58,429 bases of DNA, taken from the NCBI GenBank assembly GCA_017438745.1, contig JAFRUS010000080.1, positions 1 through 58,429 on the forward strand, in the 5' to 3' direction. The position numbers were made by a program, and so were the translations under genes. The notes below the pieces were generated by a model, which was not told where the DNA came from, did not search any database, and saw nothing but the letters and a program-made list of their open reading frames with translations. This DNA comes from Oscillospiraceae bacterium. Its GTDB lineage: Bacteria > Bacillota > Clostridia > Oscillospirales > Ruminococcaceae. The number at the start of each line of letters is the position of its first letter. Within the stretch, counting starts at the first letter, position 1. Shown here piece after piece: positions 22,695 to 31,052 of this stretch.

Positions 22695-24287
22695 ATGTCT
22701 ATTATTATAAATAATATAAATTCACCGGTCTCAGAGGGAAGTGATCCGGTCATTGAAAAAGCTTTGAAAAAAGCAAAATTAAAACGGAATGATACACTGA
22801 AGACAGGTATCTACAAGACATCACTTGACGCAAGAAAACGTTCTGATATTCATTTTGTCCATTCCGTCTATGCTGATCTGGGAAACTCTGCGCTTGAAAA
22901 GAAACTGTGTGAAAAAGATCCTTCTCTGCAGTATATCGACAGTGAAGTGGCAAAACCAGTTATAAACACTGAAGATTACAAAGGCAGAGTCGCTATCGTC
23001 GGTTTCGGACCTGCAGGACTTTTCTGTGCTTTGGTTTTATCAGAAAACGGCTACAAACCAATAGTTTTTGAACGCGGTGAATCAGTTGATGACCGTGCGC
23101 GTTCGGTGAACAGTTTCTGGAACGGCGGACCTCTCAATATAAATTCCAACGTTCAGTTCGGCGAAGGCGGTGCCGGTACATTTTCCGACGGCAAGCTTAC
23201 AACACGTATCAAAGATCCTTTCTGCCGTTACGTACTTAAAAGCTTCGTTGATTTCGGCGCACCGGAGGAGATTCTTTTTAAGGCGAAACCTCATATAGGC
23301 ACGGACAAGCTCAGATCTGTCATTAAAGGAATGCGTGAGCAGATCATAAAAAACGGAGGAGAAGTCCATTTTAACACTACCGTTACCGGATTTGAAACAT
23401 CCGGCGGTAAAATTACAAAGATAAATACAGACAAGGGCGATCACGAGGCCGCTGCTGTTGCTTTCGCAGTAGGAAACTCGGCGCGTGACACATTTGAGAT
23501 GCTCTTTGAAAAAAAAATACTTATGCAGACAAAACCGTTTTCCGTGGGTGTCCGCATTGAACATCTGCAGGAAAGCGTAAATGAGAGCCTTTACGGCGAA
23601 TTTAAGGACAATCCGTTTTTACCGGTGGGCGAATATCAGCTTTCATACCGTGACAATGAAGGCAGAGGAGTCTATACTTTCTGCATGTGTCCCGGAGGAA
23701 CAGTCGTTCCTTCAGCAAGTGAGGAAAATACGGTAGTTACAAACGGCATGAGTGAATTTGCCCGTAACGGGAAAAATGCCAATGCGGCAGTTGCAGTATC
23801 CGTTTCTGAAAAGGATTTTGGCAGTTCACCTCTCGACGGAATGTATTTTGCCAGAGAGATAGAAAAGCGTGCCTTTGAACTGGCAGGAAGAGACTATAAG
23901 GCTCCTGCTACGACCGTGGGTGGCTTTATGAGTGGTCAACCTACGCTTGAATCTGCTATCACCCCGACTTTTGCACGCGGACTTTGCGAATGTGATTTTA
24001 CAAAACTTTTTAATGATAAAATAAATTCGATGCTTATGACCGGACTTAAGGATTTCGGCCGTAAGATGCGATGCTTTAAAGATGAAAACGCGGTAATGAC
24101 CGCTCCTGAGACCAGAACATCCTCTCCGCTTCGTATTCTCAGAAACGAAGAACTGGTTTCTCCGTCAGTAAGTAACCTTTATCCGTGCGGTGAGGGTGCC
24201 GGATATGCCGGAGGTATTACATCGGCAGCCGTTGACGGAATAAAAACAGCTTATAAAATAATGGAGAACTATTCTCCTGAACATTAA
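22695..24287 (+). CDS. FAD-dependent oxidoreductase (COG2509-like)
   Basis: The 530-residue protein has a short N-terminal region (1-90) resembling the substrate-entry module of this group, then an FAD-binding Rossmann motif VAIVGFGPAGLFCALVL near 100 and FERGESVDDRAR. A C-terminal part ends YPCGEGAGYAGGITSAAVDG, the second FAD contact. The family is annotated as an uncharacterised FAD dehydrogenase; the substrate is unknown. ATG 22695 follows GGAG. It ends 17 nt before the lyase gene, so it is probably the first gene of the operon. Confidence 0.85.
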   Translation: MSIIINNINSPVSEGSDPVIEKALKKAKLKRNDTLKTGIYKTSLDARKRSDIHFVHSVYADLGNSALEKKLCEKDPSLQYIDSEVAKPVINTEDYKGRVAIVGFGPAGLFCALVLSENGYKPIVFERGESVDDRARSVNSFWNGGPLNINSNVQFGEGGAGTFSDGKLTTRIKDPFCRYVLKSFVDFGAPEEILFKAKPHIGTDKLRSVIKGMREQIIKNGGEVHFNTTVTGFETSGGKITKINTDKGDHEAAAVAFAVGNSARDTFEMLFEKKILMQTKPFSVGVRIEHLQESVNESLYGEFKDNPFLPVGEYQLSYRDNEGRGVYTFCMCPGGTVVPSASEENTVVTNGMSEFARNGKNANAAVAVSVSEKDFGSSPLDGMYFAREIEKRAFELAGRDYKAPATTVGGFMSGQPTLESAITPTFARGLCECDFTKLFNDKINSMLMTGLKDFGRKMRCFKDENAVMTAPETRTSSPLRILRNEELVSPSVSNLYPCGEGAGYAGGITSAAVDGIKTAYKIMENYSPEH

Positions 24288-24304
24288 AGAAAAGGCAGAT
24301 AAAG

Positions 24305-25357
24305 ATGAAAAACATTATAGACAGAAATATACTTGCATCCTGCTGCAAGATAAAAGACAGGGACTTAATGGCTTACTCCCTTGGCGGACTTATGTACACA
24401 CCGGCTCACAACGACAAGGTGACAGAATTTCTGACTACAGGGAAATATCCGCATCTTCGTTCTCTTGCTCTTTGTCTTGAAGATGCTATTGCAGACGGTT
24501 CGGAAGAGCAGGCAATAGAACAGCTCGGAAGAACATTTGAAGGACTTGAAAGATCAGTAAATGAAGGTCTTGTTTCAAAAGATGACCTTCCTTACATCTT
24601 CATCAGGGTAAAATATCCGTTCCAGATCAGACGCACCATCGAACAGATAAACAGAAGTGAACTGCTTTCAGGATATATTTTCCCGAAGTTTGATATGAGC
24701 AACGCAAAATCATATTTTGAGGAATTAAAGGCAGTTTCCGATGAATGCGGACGTCTGATATATGCCATGCCGATAATCGAATCACGTACTGTATCAGACT
24801 TAAGAAGCCGTGTTACATCGCTTCTCAGTCTTAAGGAAGTGACTGATCCGTACCGCGATATGATAGTTAATATACGCATAGGCGGCAACGACTTCTGTTC
24901 ACGTTTCGGCGTGCGCCGCGGAATAAATGATACTATCTACGATATTACAGCGGTAAATGCCATCATCGGCGATATAGTCAATGTATTTGCTGAAGATTAC
25001 GTTATTTCCGCTCCGGTCTGGGACTTTTTCGAAAGTTCCGACAAGAGTGATACTGCCTGGGCAGAAGGTCTGAAAAAAGAGATACATATGGACATTCTGA
25101 ACGGTCTTATAGGTAAGACTGCGATCCATCCTTCACAGCTTCCGGTTATTGATGAATCACTGGCAGTTTCCGCTGAGGATTACAAGGACGCATGCTCGCT
25201 TCTTAACTGGAATGACAGTACGCTTGCTGTTTCAAAAGGAACAGCCGGTAACAGGATGAATGAACTGGCAGTACACAGAAACTGGGCTGACAGGATCCTG
25301 ATAAGAGCCGCTGTATATGGAATAAAGAAAAAAGAGAGGATAACAGACATTGCTTGA
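24305..25357 (+). CDS. HpcH/HpaI aldolase / citrate-lyase-like protein of the Ter-associated type
   Basis: The 350-residue TIM-barrel-like protein has LRSLALCLEDAIADG near residue 60 (metal-binding acid), IFIRVKYP, AMPIIESR and GGNDFCSRFGVRRG. These are features of the citryl-lyase/malyl-CoA-lyase superfamily, in the variant found beside TRSP phosphoribosyltransferases. It probably forms or cleaves a C-C bond in making the nucleoside-like metabolite proposed for these clusters. Its stop overlaps the next start by 8 nt. Confidence 0.85.
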   Translation: MKNIIDRNILASCCKIKDRDLMAYSLGGLMYTPAHNDKVTEFLTTGKYPHLRSLALCLEDAIADGSEEQAIEQLGRTFEGLERSVNEGLVSKDDLPYIFIRVKYPFQIRRTIEQINRSELLSGYIFPKFDMSNAKSYFEELKAVSDECGRLIYAMPIIESRTVSDLRSRVTSLLSLKEVTDPYRDMIVNIRIGGNDFCSRFGVRRGINDTIYDITAVNAIIGDIVNVFAEDYVISAPVWDFFESSDKSDTAWAEGLKKEIHMDILNGLIGKTAIHPSQLPVIDESLAVSAEDYKDACSLLNWNDSTLAVSKGTAGNRMNELAVHRNWADRILIRAAVYGIKKKERITDIA

Positions 25358-26480
25358 GATAATTAAGAACAAAACACTATTTCCGGACTCTGACCTTATA
25401 AAGATGGTCAAAAGAGAAAACAATTCGAAGAGAAACTATCTTCTGGTAAACAGTAACCAGGGAAAACACGTACCTGTAGATCCTGAGAATATAAGCTATC
25501 TTTTCGGTATGCTTGCTGGAGAACTTAAGAAATCAGTCGATACTGAAAAGGTACTGTTTATTGGCTTTGCTGAAACAGCAACAGCTGTGGCTGCGAGTGT
25601 AGCTTCTCATTACAAGAACTGTCCTTTTGTTCATACGACAAGAGAAAAGTTTGATGACAGAACTCCGGTAGCAGTCTTCAGCGAAGAACACAGCCATGCA
25701 ACTGAGCAGGTTCTCTACTGTGATGACTGGGAAGATCTCGTCAAAGGTATCAGACACATTGTTTTTATAGATGATGAAGTTACTACAGGTAAAACTGTTC
25801 TCAATTTCATCGAGGCACTTAAGAGATATGATGATCTTCCGTTTGGAATAAAATATACAGTATGTTCTATTGTAAACGGAATGTCTGCGGCAACTGAAGA
25901 GCAGTTTAGGAAAAATGAAGTTGATCTTTGCTGGCTGGTAAAGATCAAGGCTGAACCGGATTCAAACGAAACATATACCTGCAATCCAAAAACGATAAAA
26001 AGAACTTCAGAATACGAACTTACAGAGAAGCGTATAAGCGGTAAAGTGGATCCGCGAACAGGTGTAAAGTCAAAGGATTACAAGAAAGCCTGCTCTGTAC
26101 TGGCTAAGGAGATCGTAAATCAGCTTGGTCCTCTTAAAGGCCTCAAAGCTGCGGTTATAGGCACTGAAGAGTGCATGTATCCGGCTATTATGACTGCACA
26201 GGCTTTTGTAAAGCAGAAGGTTGCTTCAGTTGTTACTCATTCAACTACAAGAAGTCCTATAGTACCTGATACATCTAAAAATTATCCGCTTGTATCAAGA
26301 TATCGGGTGGACAGCTTCTATGAAAAGGACAGAAGGACGTTTATCTATAATTCCGATCAGACTGAGTACGATATTGTAGTTGTCGTTACAGATTCTGAAA
26401 AAGAAGATTATGATTTTACCTCCTTTGCAAATGCTTTTGCTCTGTCAAAGAAATTCGTTCTTATCAGGTGGGTGAAGTAA
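25350..26480 (+). CDS. Phosphoribosyltransferase with TRSP domain
   Basis: The 376-residue protein starts at TTG 25350, 9 nt after AGAGAGGA, inside the end of the lyase gene. The PRTase domain (about 20-190) has VLFIGFAETATAVA and the PRPP-binding loop HIVFIDDEVTTGKT. The C-terminal TRSP domain (about 230-376) contains GTEECMYPAI, HSTTRSPI and YDIVVVVTD. The pair is typical of the Ter-associated biosynthetic operons described by Anantharaman, Iyer and Aravind. It should attach or remove a base on a ribose phosphate. Confidence 0.88.
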   Translation: MLEIIKNKTLFPDSDLIKMVKRENNSKRNYLLVNSNQGKHVPVDPENISYLFGMLAGELKKSVDTEKVLFIGFAETATAVAASVASHYKNCPFVHTTREKFDDRTPVAVFSEEHSHATEQVLYCDDWEDLVKGIRHIVFIDDEVTTGKTVLNFIEALKRYDDLPFGIKYTVCSIVNGMSAATEEQFRKNEVDLCWLVKIKAEPDSNETYTCNPKTIKRTSEYELTEKRISGKVDPRTGVKSKDYKKACSVLAKEIVNQLGPLKGLKAAVIGTEECMYPAIMTAQAFVKQKVASVVTHSTTRSPIVPDTSKNYPLVSRYRVDSFYEKDRRTFIYNSDQTEYDIVVVVTDSEKEDYDFTSFANAFALSKKFVLIRWVK

Positions 26481-26481
26481 T

Positions 26482-27540
26482 ATGCGATCATCCTACAGTG
26501 AAGAGGACGTTACTATACTTCTTAAGGATATTACAGGACTGGTTGAACCGCTTCCTTCTGAAGTAAGGGAAAAATTCATTCAGTCTGGTACCCACTACTG
26601 TGAGATGCTTCCTCTTGAATACAAGCCTGGTGAGAAATACTTTGCACTGTATAAAGAAGCATTGCAGAAATACTCCGGCGAAACGGGAAAGGCTGCTGCA
26701 GTAGTTGCAGAAAAAATAAAGAAACGATACGGCAATAATATCGTACTTGTTTCTCTTGCCAGAGCAGGTACACCTGTCGGCATAATAATAAAACGATATC
26801 TTAACAGAAAATACCCTCATCTTAATGTGTTCCATTATACGATTTCGATTATTCGCGGAAAAGGAATTGATCACAATGCGATGAAGTATATTCTGGAAAG
26901 ACATGCTGCTTCTGACATCTGTTTTGTGGACGGATGGACGGGTAAAGGTGCAATACTTGACACGTTGAAAAGAGAGCTTTCTGCGTATCCGGGAGTTTCA
27001 GCAGAGCTTGCAGTTCTTGCAGATCCTGCTAATATAACGGAGCTTTCCGGAACAAAATCGGATTTTCTGATTCCGAGCTCATGCCTCAACTCTACAGTGT
27101 CAGGACTTATGAGCCGTACCTTTCTCCGGTCAGATATAATAGGTGAAAACGATTTTCACGGAGCTGCATACTACGGGGAACTCGAAAAGGAAGATCTATC
27201 GACTGAGTTTATCGATACTGTAATGAATGCGATTGATTTTACTCAGAACTACGATAATGCGGAGCTTGATAACTGTAAAGTTACCGGACTTGACGAAGTA
27301 AAAAAGATACAGAAAGACTTCTCCGTAGATGATATAAATCTTGTGAAACCTGGAATCGGTGAAACGACCAGAGTGCTTCTGAGACGTGTACCATGGAAGA
27401 TACTTGTTAGTGATCCTGAGGACAAGGATTATCTTGCTCATATTTTCAGACTTGCTGAAGAAAAGAATGTGGAAGTTATAAAGTATCCTATGGTACGATA
27501 CCGCGCATGCGGGATTATAAAAAAACTGGCAGATACCTGA
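26482..27540 (+). CDS. StiP-family protein (PRTase-like plus PELOTA-type domains)
   Basis: The 352-residue protein begins one base after the TRSP gene. Residues about 25-230 resemble a modified phosphoribosyltransferase with VLVSLARAGTPVGIIIKR and the loop DICFVDGWTGKG. The C-terminal ~90 residues (GIGETTRVLLRRVPWKILV ... VEVIKYPMVRYRACGIIKKL) match the PELOTA RNA-binding type. Databases name the family cysteine protease StiP; the protease role is not obvious from the sequence. Its partners are the TRSP and HAD genes. Confidence 0.82.
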   Translation: MRSSYSEEDVTILLKDITGLVEPLPSEVREKFIQSGTHYCEMLPLEYKPGEKYFALYKEALQKYSGETGKAAAVVAEKIKKRYGNNIVLVSLARAGTPVGIIIKRYLNRKYPHLNVFHYTISIIRGKGIDHNAMKYILERHAASDICFVDGWTGKGAILDTLKRELSAYPGVSAELAVLADPANITELSGTKSDFLIPSSCLNSTVSGLMSRTFLRSDIIGENDFHGAAYYGELEKEDLSTEFIDTVMNAIDFTQNYDNAELDNCKVTGLDEVKKIQKDFSVDDINLVKPGIGETTRVLLRRVPWKILVSDPEDKDYLAHIFRLAEEKNVEVIKYPMVRYRACGIIKKLADT

Positions 27541-27563
27541 GGAGTTAAAAGGGGTGACACCAA

Positions 27564-28322
27564 ATAATACTATTTGCATCAGATCTTGACAACACGCTTA
27601 TCCATTCATATAAAAGAGCAGAAGAAACCGATGTCTGTGTTGAGTATAAGGAGGAAAAGGCACTTTCCTATATGACACCGCATGCACTTGAGCTTCTTAA
27701 GAGTATAAGGAATCGTAAGGGTATCATTTTTTCTCCGCTTACTACACGTTCTGCGGAACAGTACGAACGAATCAGTTTCTTCGAAGACGGTCCTCCGTCA
27801 GTAGCTCTGGCTGCCAATGGCGGTATTCTTTATCTTGACGGGGTAAGGGATGAAGAATGGTTTGAAGAATCAAAACGGATGATAAACGGATGTCAGGAAG
27901 ATTTTAAAAAGGGAACGGACTATTTAGCCGGTGATAAAAATGTCTATTTCGAGATACGCACTGTAGATGAGCTTTTCGTCTTTACGAAATCATCCGAACC
28001 GCTTGAAACAAGAGCTGGGCTTGACAGTATTCTCGATCAGAACATGGTCTGCACCTGGAATATCGGCGATAAGGTCTACATTTTCCCGAAAAAGCTTACC
28101 AAGGGAAAGGCTGTCGAAAGGTTAAGGAAAAGATTTTCACCGGACCTTGTAATTTGTGCAGGCGACAGCGATTTTGATATTTCAATGCTGGACAGCGCTG
28201 ATCTTGCATTATGTCCGCAGAACCTGAAGCAGTATCTTAACACACGAAAAGCCGTGTCTTTTGATACCGGACAGAGGAATTATGCTGAACAGCTTCTTGA
28301 ATATATAAATATAAGATACTGA
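27564..28322 (+). CDS. HAD-superfamily phosphatase of the Ter-associated cluster, probable AUA start
   Basis: The HAD nucleophile motif DLDNT is encoded at 27582-27596 and must lie near the N-terminus. In frame upstream there is a stop at 27555-27557, then CAC CAA ATA ATA CTA TTT GCA TCA, with no ATG, GTG or TTG. AAAAGGGG at 27547-27554 places ATA 27564 at normal spacing. The expected family start is M-x-(I/L)-F-A-S-D-L-D-N-T, so AUA appears to stand for Met. The next ATG (27672) would remove the catalytic motif. Later motifs are present: SPLTTRS, KGKAVERL and CAGDSDFDISML. Full length is 252 residues. Alternatives are a sequencing error or a start-codon mutation. Confidence 0.78.
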   Translation: MILFASDLDNTLIHSYKRAEETDVCVEYKEEKALSYMTPHALELLKSIRNRKGIIFSPLTTRSAEQYERISFFEDGPPSVALAANGGILYLDGVRDEEWFEESKRMINGCQEDFKKGTDYLAGDKNVYFEIRTVDELFVFTKSSEPLETRAGLDSILDQNMVCTWNIGDKVYIFPKKLTKGKAVERLRKRFSPDLVICAGDSDFDISMLDSADLALCPQNLKQYLNTRKAVSFDTGQRNYAEQLLEYINIRY

Positions 28323-28342
28323 TTATTAAAGGGGGTTTTTCT

Positions 28343-29260
28343 ATGAGATGTATCAATATTTCACAGCTTAACAAATCTATAAAGAACGACGCAATGGACT
28401 TTATAAGAAAGGCAAATGACGAATATATGGCTAAGATAGCGACGGTTGCAAAGAGTGTCGCTGAAAGCCATAAGCCTATAGTTCTTCTGTCAGGTCCTTC
28501 AGGTTCAGGTAAGACTACAACTGCGCTGAGACTTGCAGATGAGCTTAAGAAAAACGGGGTAAAGGCACGCGTAATTTCGATGGATAATTATTTTATCCCT
28601 AACAAGAATATCGAAGAAAAAAATGTTCCGCGTGACGAAGAAGGCAATATTGATCTTGAATCACCTTACAGAGTTGATATCAAGATGTTCCAGGAACACA
28701 TGAAGCTTATGGCTGAATGCAAGTCTGTAGAGGTTCCTGAATTTGATTTTGTAACACAGGATTACAAGTCCTATACCAGTATTACAAGAGAAGAAAACGA
28801 AGTAATGATCTTCGAAGGCATTCACGCCCTTAATCCTGAGGTAAACGGCGGAGTTACTGATACTGCAACATGTATCTATGTCAGTGTCCGTACAAGACTC
28901 AAGACAAAGAACGGCGATCTGCTGCATCCTTCACAGGTAAGACTTATGAGAAGACTGCTTCGCGACAGACTTTTCCGCGGCAGGGAATACGACGATATCT
29001 TTGCTATGTACAAGAGCGTTCAGCGCGGTGAAAACCTCTATATTATGCCGTACAAGAACAGGGCAGATTTCAATATAGATACTTTTATCGACTATGAAAC
29101 ACCTGTATACAAGGGACTTATCTACGATGATCTTCTTAACGCCGAAAAGTCCAAATACAATGACATGCGTTCAATGGTCATCAAGTACCTTGAAGAGATC
29201 GATTCTATCCCGTCAGTTTTCGTTCCGAAGAATTCGCTTATAAAGGAATTTATCGGATAA
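28343..29260 (+). CDS. Uridine-kinase-like P-loop kinase of the Ter-associated cluster
   Basis: The 305-residue protein has Walker A GPSGSGKTTT near residue 53, RVISMDNYFIP, EVPEFDFVTQDYKSY, MIFEGIHALNPE, and arginine-rich RLMRRLLRDRLFRGR. This is the uridine-kinase/phosphoribulokinase fold. It lacks an obvious uracil-specific tag, so the substrate may be the cluster's nucleoside-like product. AAAGGGGG precedes ATG 28343, 20 nt after the HAD stop. It is the last gene of the operon. Confidence 0.87.
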   Translation: MRCINISQLNKSIKNDAMDFIRKANDEYMAKIATVAKSVAESHKPIVLLSGPSGSGKTTTALRLADELKKNGVKARVISMDNYFIPNKNIEEKNVPRDEEGNIDLESPYRVDIKMFQEHMKLMAECKSVEVPEFDFVTQDYKSYTSITREENEVMIFEGIHALNPEVNGGVTDTATCIYVSVRTRLKTKNGDLLHPSQVRLMRRLLRDRLFRGREYDDIFAMYKSVQRGENLYIMPYKNRADFNIDTFIDYETPVYKGLIYDDLLNAEKSKYNDMRSMVIKYLEEIDSIPSVFVPKNSLIKEFIG

Positions 29261-29277
29261 GGATGTAAAAAAAACTA

Positions 29278-29306
29278 TTGATTTTAATAGAAAATTGTGA
29301 TATAAT
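29278..29306 (+). promoter_or_regulatory. Promoter of tRNA-Ser
   Basis: TTGATT (29278-29283) and TATAAT (29301-29306) have a 17-bp spacer, 44 nt upstream of the tRNA. Confidence 0.8.
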
Positions 29307-29350
29307 AAATGTGTTGTGTTGGTAACAGCATGACACATTTATTTTTATAT

Positions 29351-29441
29351 GCAGCGGTATCGAAGTGGTCATAACGGACATGACTCGAAATCATGATGCC
29401 CCCTTGAGGGGACGTGGGTTCGAATCCCACCCGCTGCGCCA
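29351..29441 (+). tRNA. tRNA-Ser(CGA)
   Basis: This class II tRNA has acceptor arms GCAGCGG and CCGCTGC, discriminator G and encoded CCA. The anticodon arm is CATGA-CTCGAAA-TCATG (anticodon CGA, reads UCG). The variable arm is GCCCCCTTGAGGGG and the T arm GTGGG-TTCGAAT-CCCAC. It is intact and monocistronic. Confidence 0.97.
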
Positions 29442-29450
29442 GACCAGACA

Positions 29451-29488
29451 CCTGTAATTATGAGATGATCGTAATTGCAGGTTTTTTT
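29451..29488 (+). terminator. Rho-independent terminator of tRNA-Ser
   Basis: CCTGTAATTA pairs with GTAATTGCAGG (29471-29481) and is followed by seven T. Confidence 0.85.
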
Positions 29489-29574
29489 ATGCCATTATTG
29501 TTATATGAGATAATCAAAAATTTTACTGATATTTAGTGAAAAGAAACAAAAATAGTGTGCAATATACTAAAATC

Positions 29575-29603
29575 TTGACTATTATGATAATTTGATATAT
29601 AAT
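29575..29603 (+). promoter_or_regulatory. Promoter of the first GGDEF gene
   Basis: TTGACT (29575-29580) and TATAAT (29598-29603) have a 17-bp spacer. Confidence 0.8.
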
Positions 29604-29627
29604 AATAGTATGATAGTTCTGAGAATT

Positions 29628-29688
29628 CACTGATTTATCGCCAGGTTAATCCCTTTTATGATCAGTGTTTTCCTTGTTTATGAAAGGG
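29628..29688 (+). other. Foldable leader with crossing helices over the GGDEF ribosome site
   Basis: CACTGAT (29628-29634) can pair with ATCAGTG (29661-29667), and CCCTTT (29651-29656) with AAAGGG (29683-29688), the ribosome site. The helices cross, so they form either a pseudoknot or two exclusive states. It does not match the known c-di-GMP riboswitch cores that I can recall. Confidence 0.45.
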
Positions 29689-29698
29689 TTTATTATAT

Positions 29699-30862
29699 AT
29701 GGTTTATTACGCAGAACTGAATATACTGGGGATTCTGACCTGTCTTATAATACAGCATAAAGAGACGAAGGACAAGCAGGAGCTTTTTTCTACGAGAGCA
29801 TTTAAAAACATAATGCTGATCATAGAATCGATACTTGTGCTTGATACAGCTTCGCTTCTTATACAGAACGACATTATTCCGCATAATCATATGGTACATC
29901 TGATGATAATGAACGGCTATTTTATTCTGCAGCCTTTGTTTCCGATGGAAATATTAGCTTTTATTATCAGCATAGAGAACAAATTTTCAAATAAGGTAAA
30001 AGCACTGCTTTCGGTGCCTCTGATATTAACTGTAATAGCAGTCATTATCAATTCTGTTAATCCGTTTGCATTTATAATCGGAGAGAACGATAAATACTCC
30101 AGACTTTCTGCTTCAGGATTTGTGTTTATAGTAATCTGGCCGATCATATACATTATAGCCGGAATACTCTTTCTTTTCGCCAATTATTCGAAGGCTAATG
30201 ATACGAAACGCGAGAAATACAGGCATGTTATCATTTTTGCAATGTTCGGATTCGCTGCCGGTGTTCTTTCGTTCCTGTTCCGCGGATTCCTTCTCTGGCC
30301 GTTCGTTTCACTGGGACTTATCTATCTTTATGTAAATGTGCTCAGCCAGAGCAATCAGAAACTTGATATCCTTGCTTTTAAAGATTCTCTTACCGGTGTT
30401 GGAAATGCAGCTTTGTATGAATCTGTTTCCGGACATATTAAAGAGCAGATAGATTCAGGAGACGCCGAGTTTGCACTTGTTGTCATGGATGCCAATGGTC
30501 TTAAGTTTATAAACGACACTTACGGACATGAAGCCGGAAATGAATTTATCAAAGCTTCAGCCAGATTTATCTGCCGTATATTCGATCACAGTCCTATTTT
30601 CAGAATAGGCGGCGACGAATTTGTCACCATTCTTGAAAAATCCGATTATCAGAACAGGGAAGAGCTTCTGAAGAAATTCGACGAGGAGATACTTTTTGAA
30701 AAGGCATTATCAGAAGACAACGAATTTCCGCTTTCCATAGCCCGCGGCATGGAAGTATACAAACAGGGAATGAGCTTTTCAGAAGTGTTCTATGCAGCTG
30801 ATAACCTCATGTACGCAAACAAGTCTGAAGTAAAGAAAAAACTGAATATCCCGTCAAGATGA
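29699..30862 (+). CDS. Membrane-anchored GGDEF diguanylate cyclase
   Basis: The 387-residue protein has about six to seven membrane helices in residues 1-215, with no recognised ligand-binding motif. A GGDEF domain follows (about 225-385): DSLTGVGNAALYE, VVMDANGLKFINDTYGHEAG, the intact active site RIGGDEF, and SIARGMEVYK. It should make cyclic di-GMP from two GTP. GAAAGGG precedes ATG 29699. It is monocistronic, and its leader may regulate translation. Confidence 0.92.
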   Translation: MVYYAELNILGILTCLIIQHKETKDKQELFSTRAFKNIMLIIESILVLDTASLLIQNDIIPHNHMVHLMIMNGYFILQPLFPMEILAFIISIENKFSNKVKALLSVPLILTVIAVIINSVNPFAFIIGENDKYSRLSASGFVFIVIWPIIYIIAGILFLFANYSKANDTKREKYRHVIIFAMFGFAAGVLSFLFRGFLLWPFVSLGLIYLYVNVLSQSNQKLDILAFKDSLTGVGNAALYESVSGHIKEQIDSGDAEFALVVMDANGLKFINDTYGHEAGNEFIKASARFICRIFDHSPIFRIGGDEFVTILEKSDYQNREELLKKFDEEILFEKALSEDNEFPLSIARGMEVYKQGMSFSEVFYAADNLMYANKSEVKKKLNIPSR

Positions 30863-30868
30863 CGATCA

Positions 30869-30905
30869 TATCAGGACCTCGCAACTGTGGTCCTGATTAT
30901 TTTTG
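30869..30905 (+). terminator. Rho-independent terminator
   Basis: ATCAGGACC and GGTCCTGAT form the stem, followed by TATTTTTG. Confidence 0.8.
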
Positions 30906-30911
30906 GGGGAA

Positions 30912-30962
30912 ACGTTGATTTATTCATAAATCAGCTTTGGGGATCGGGGTGAAGCCCCGCAA
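30912..30962 (+). repeat. GAAGCC-type intergenic repeat
   Basis: GTTGATTTATTCATAAATCAGC followed by GGGGTGAAGCCCCGC (the two parts lie at about 30914-30935 and 30946-30960). It resembles segments at 4651, 32395 and 39950. The second part forms a small hairpin. Confidence 0.55.
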
Positions 30963-30988
30963 ATCTTCCGATTTAATCTGTATTTCCC

Positions 30989-31017
30989 TTGACATATTTT
31001 CCTGTTTACTGTAAAAT
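30989..31017 (+). promoter_or_regulatory. Promoter of the prephenate dehydrogenase gene
   Basis: TTGACA (30989-30994) and TAAAAT (31012-31017) have a 17-bp spacer. Confidence 0.8.
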
Positions 31018-31052
31018 GATATAGTAAATATTTTGAAACCGGAGAATCTAAA

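Noticed and set aside
29628..29698. c-di-GMP-I or -II riboswitch
   Set aside because: The conserved GEMM core and the class II pseudoknot bases are not visible, so only a generic foldable leader is claimed.
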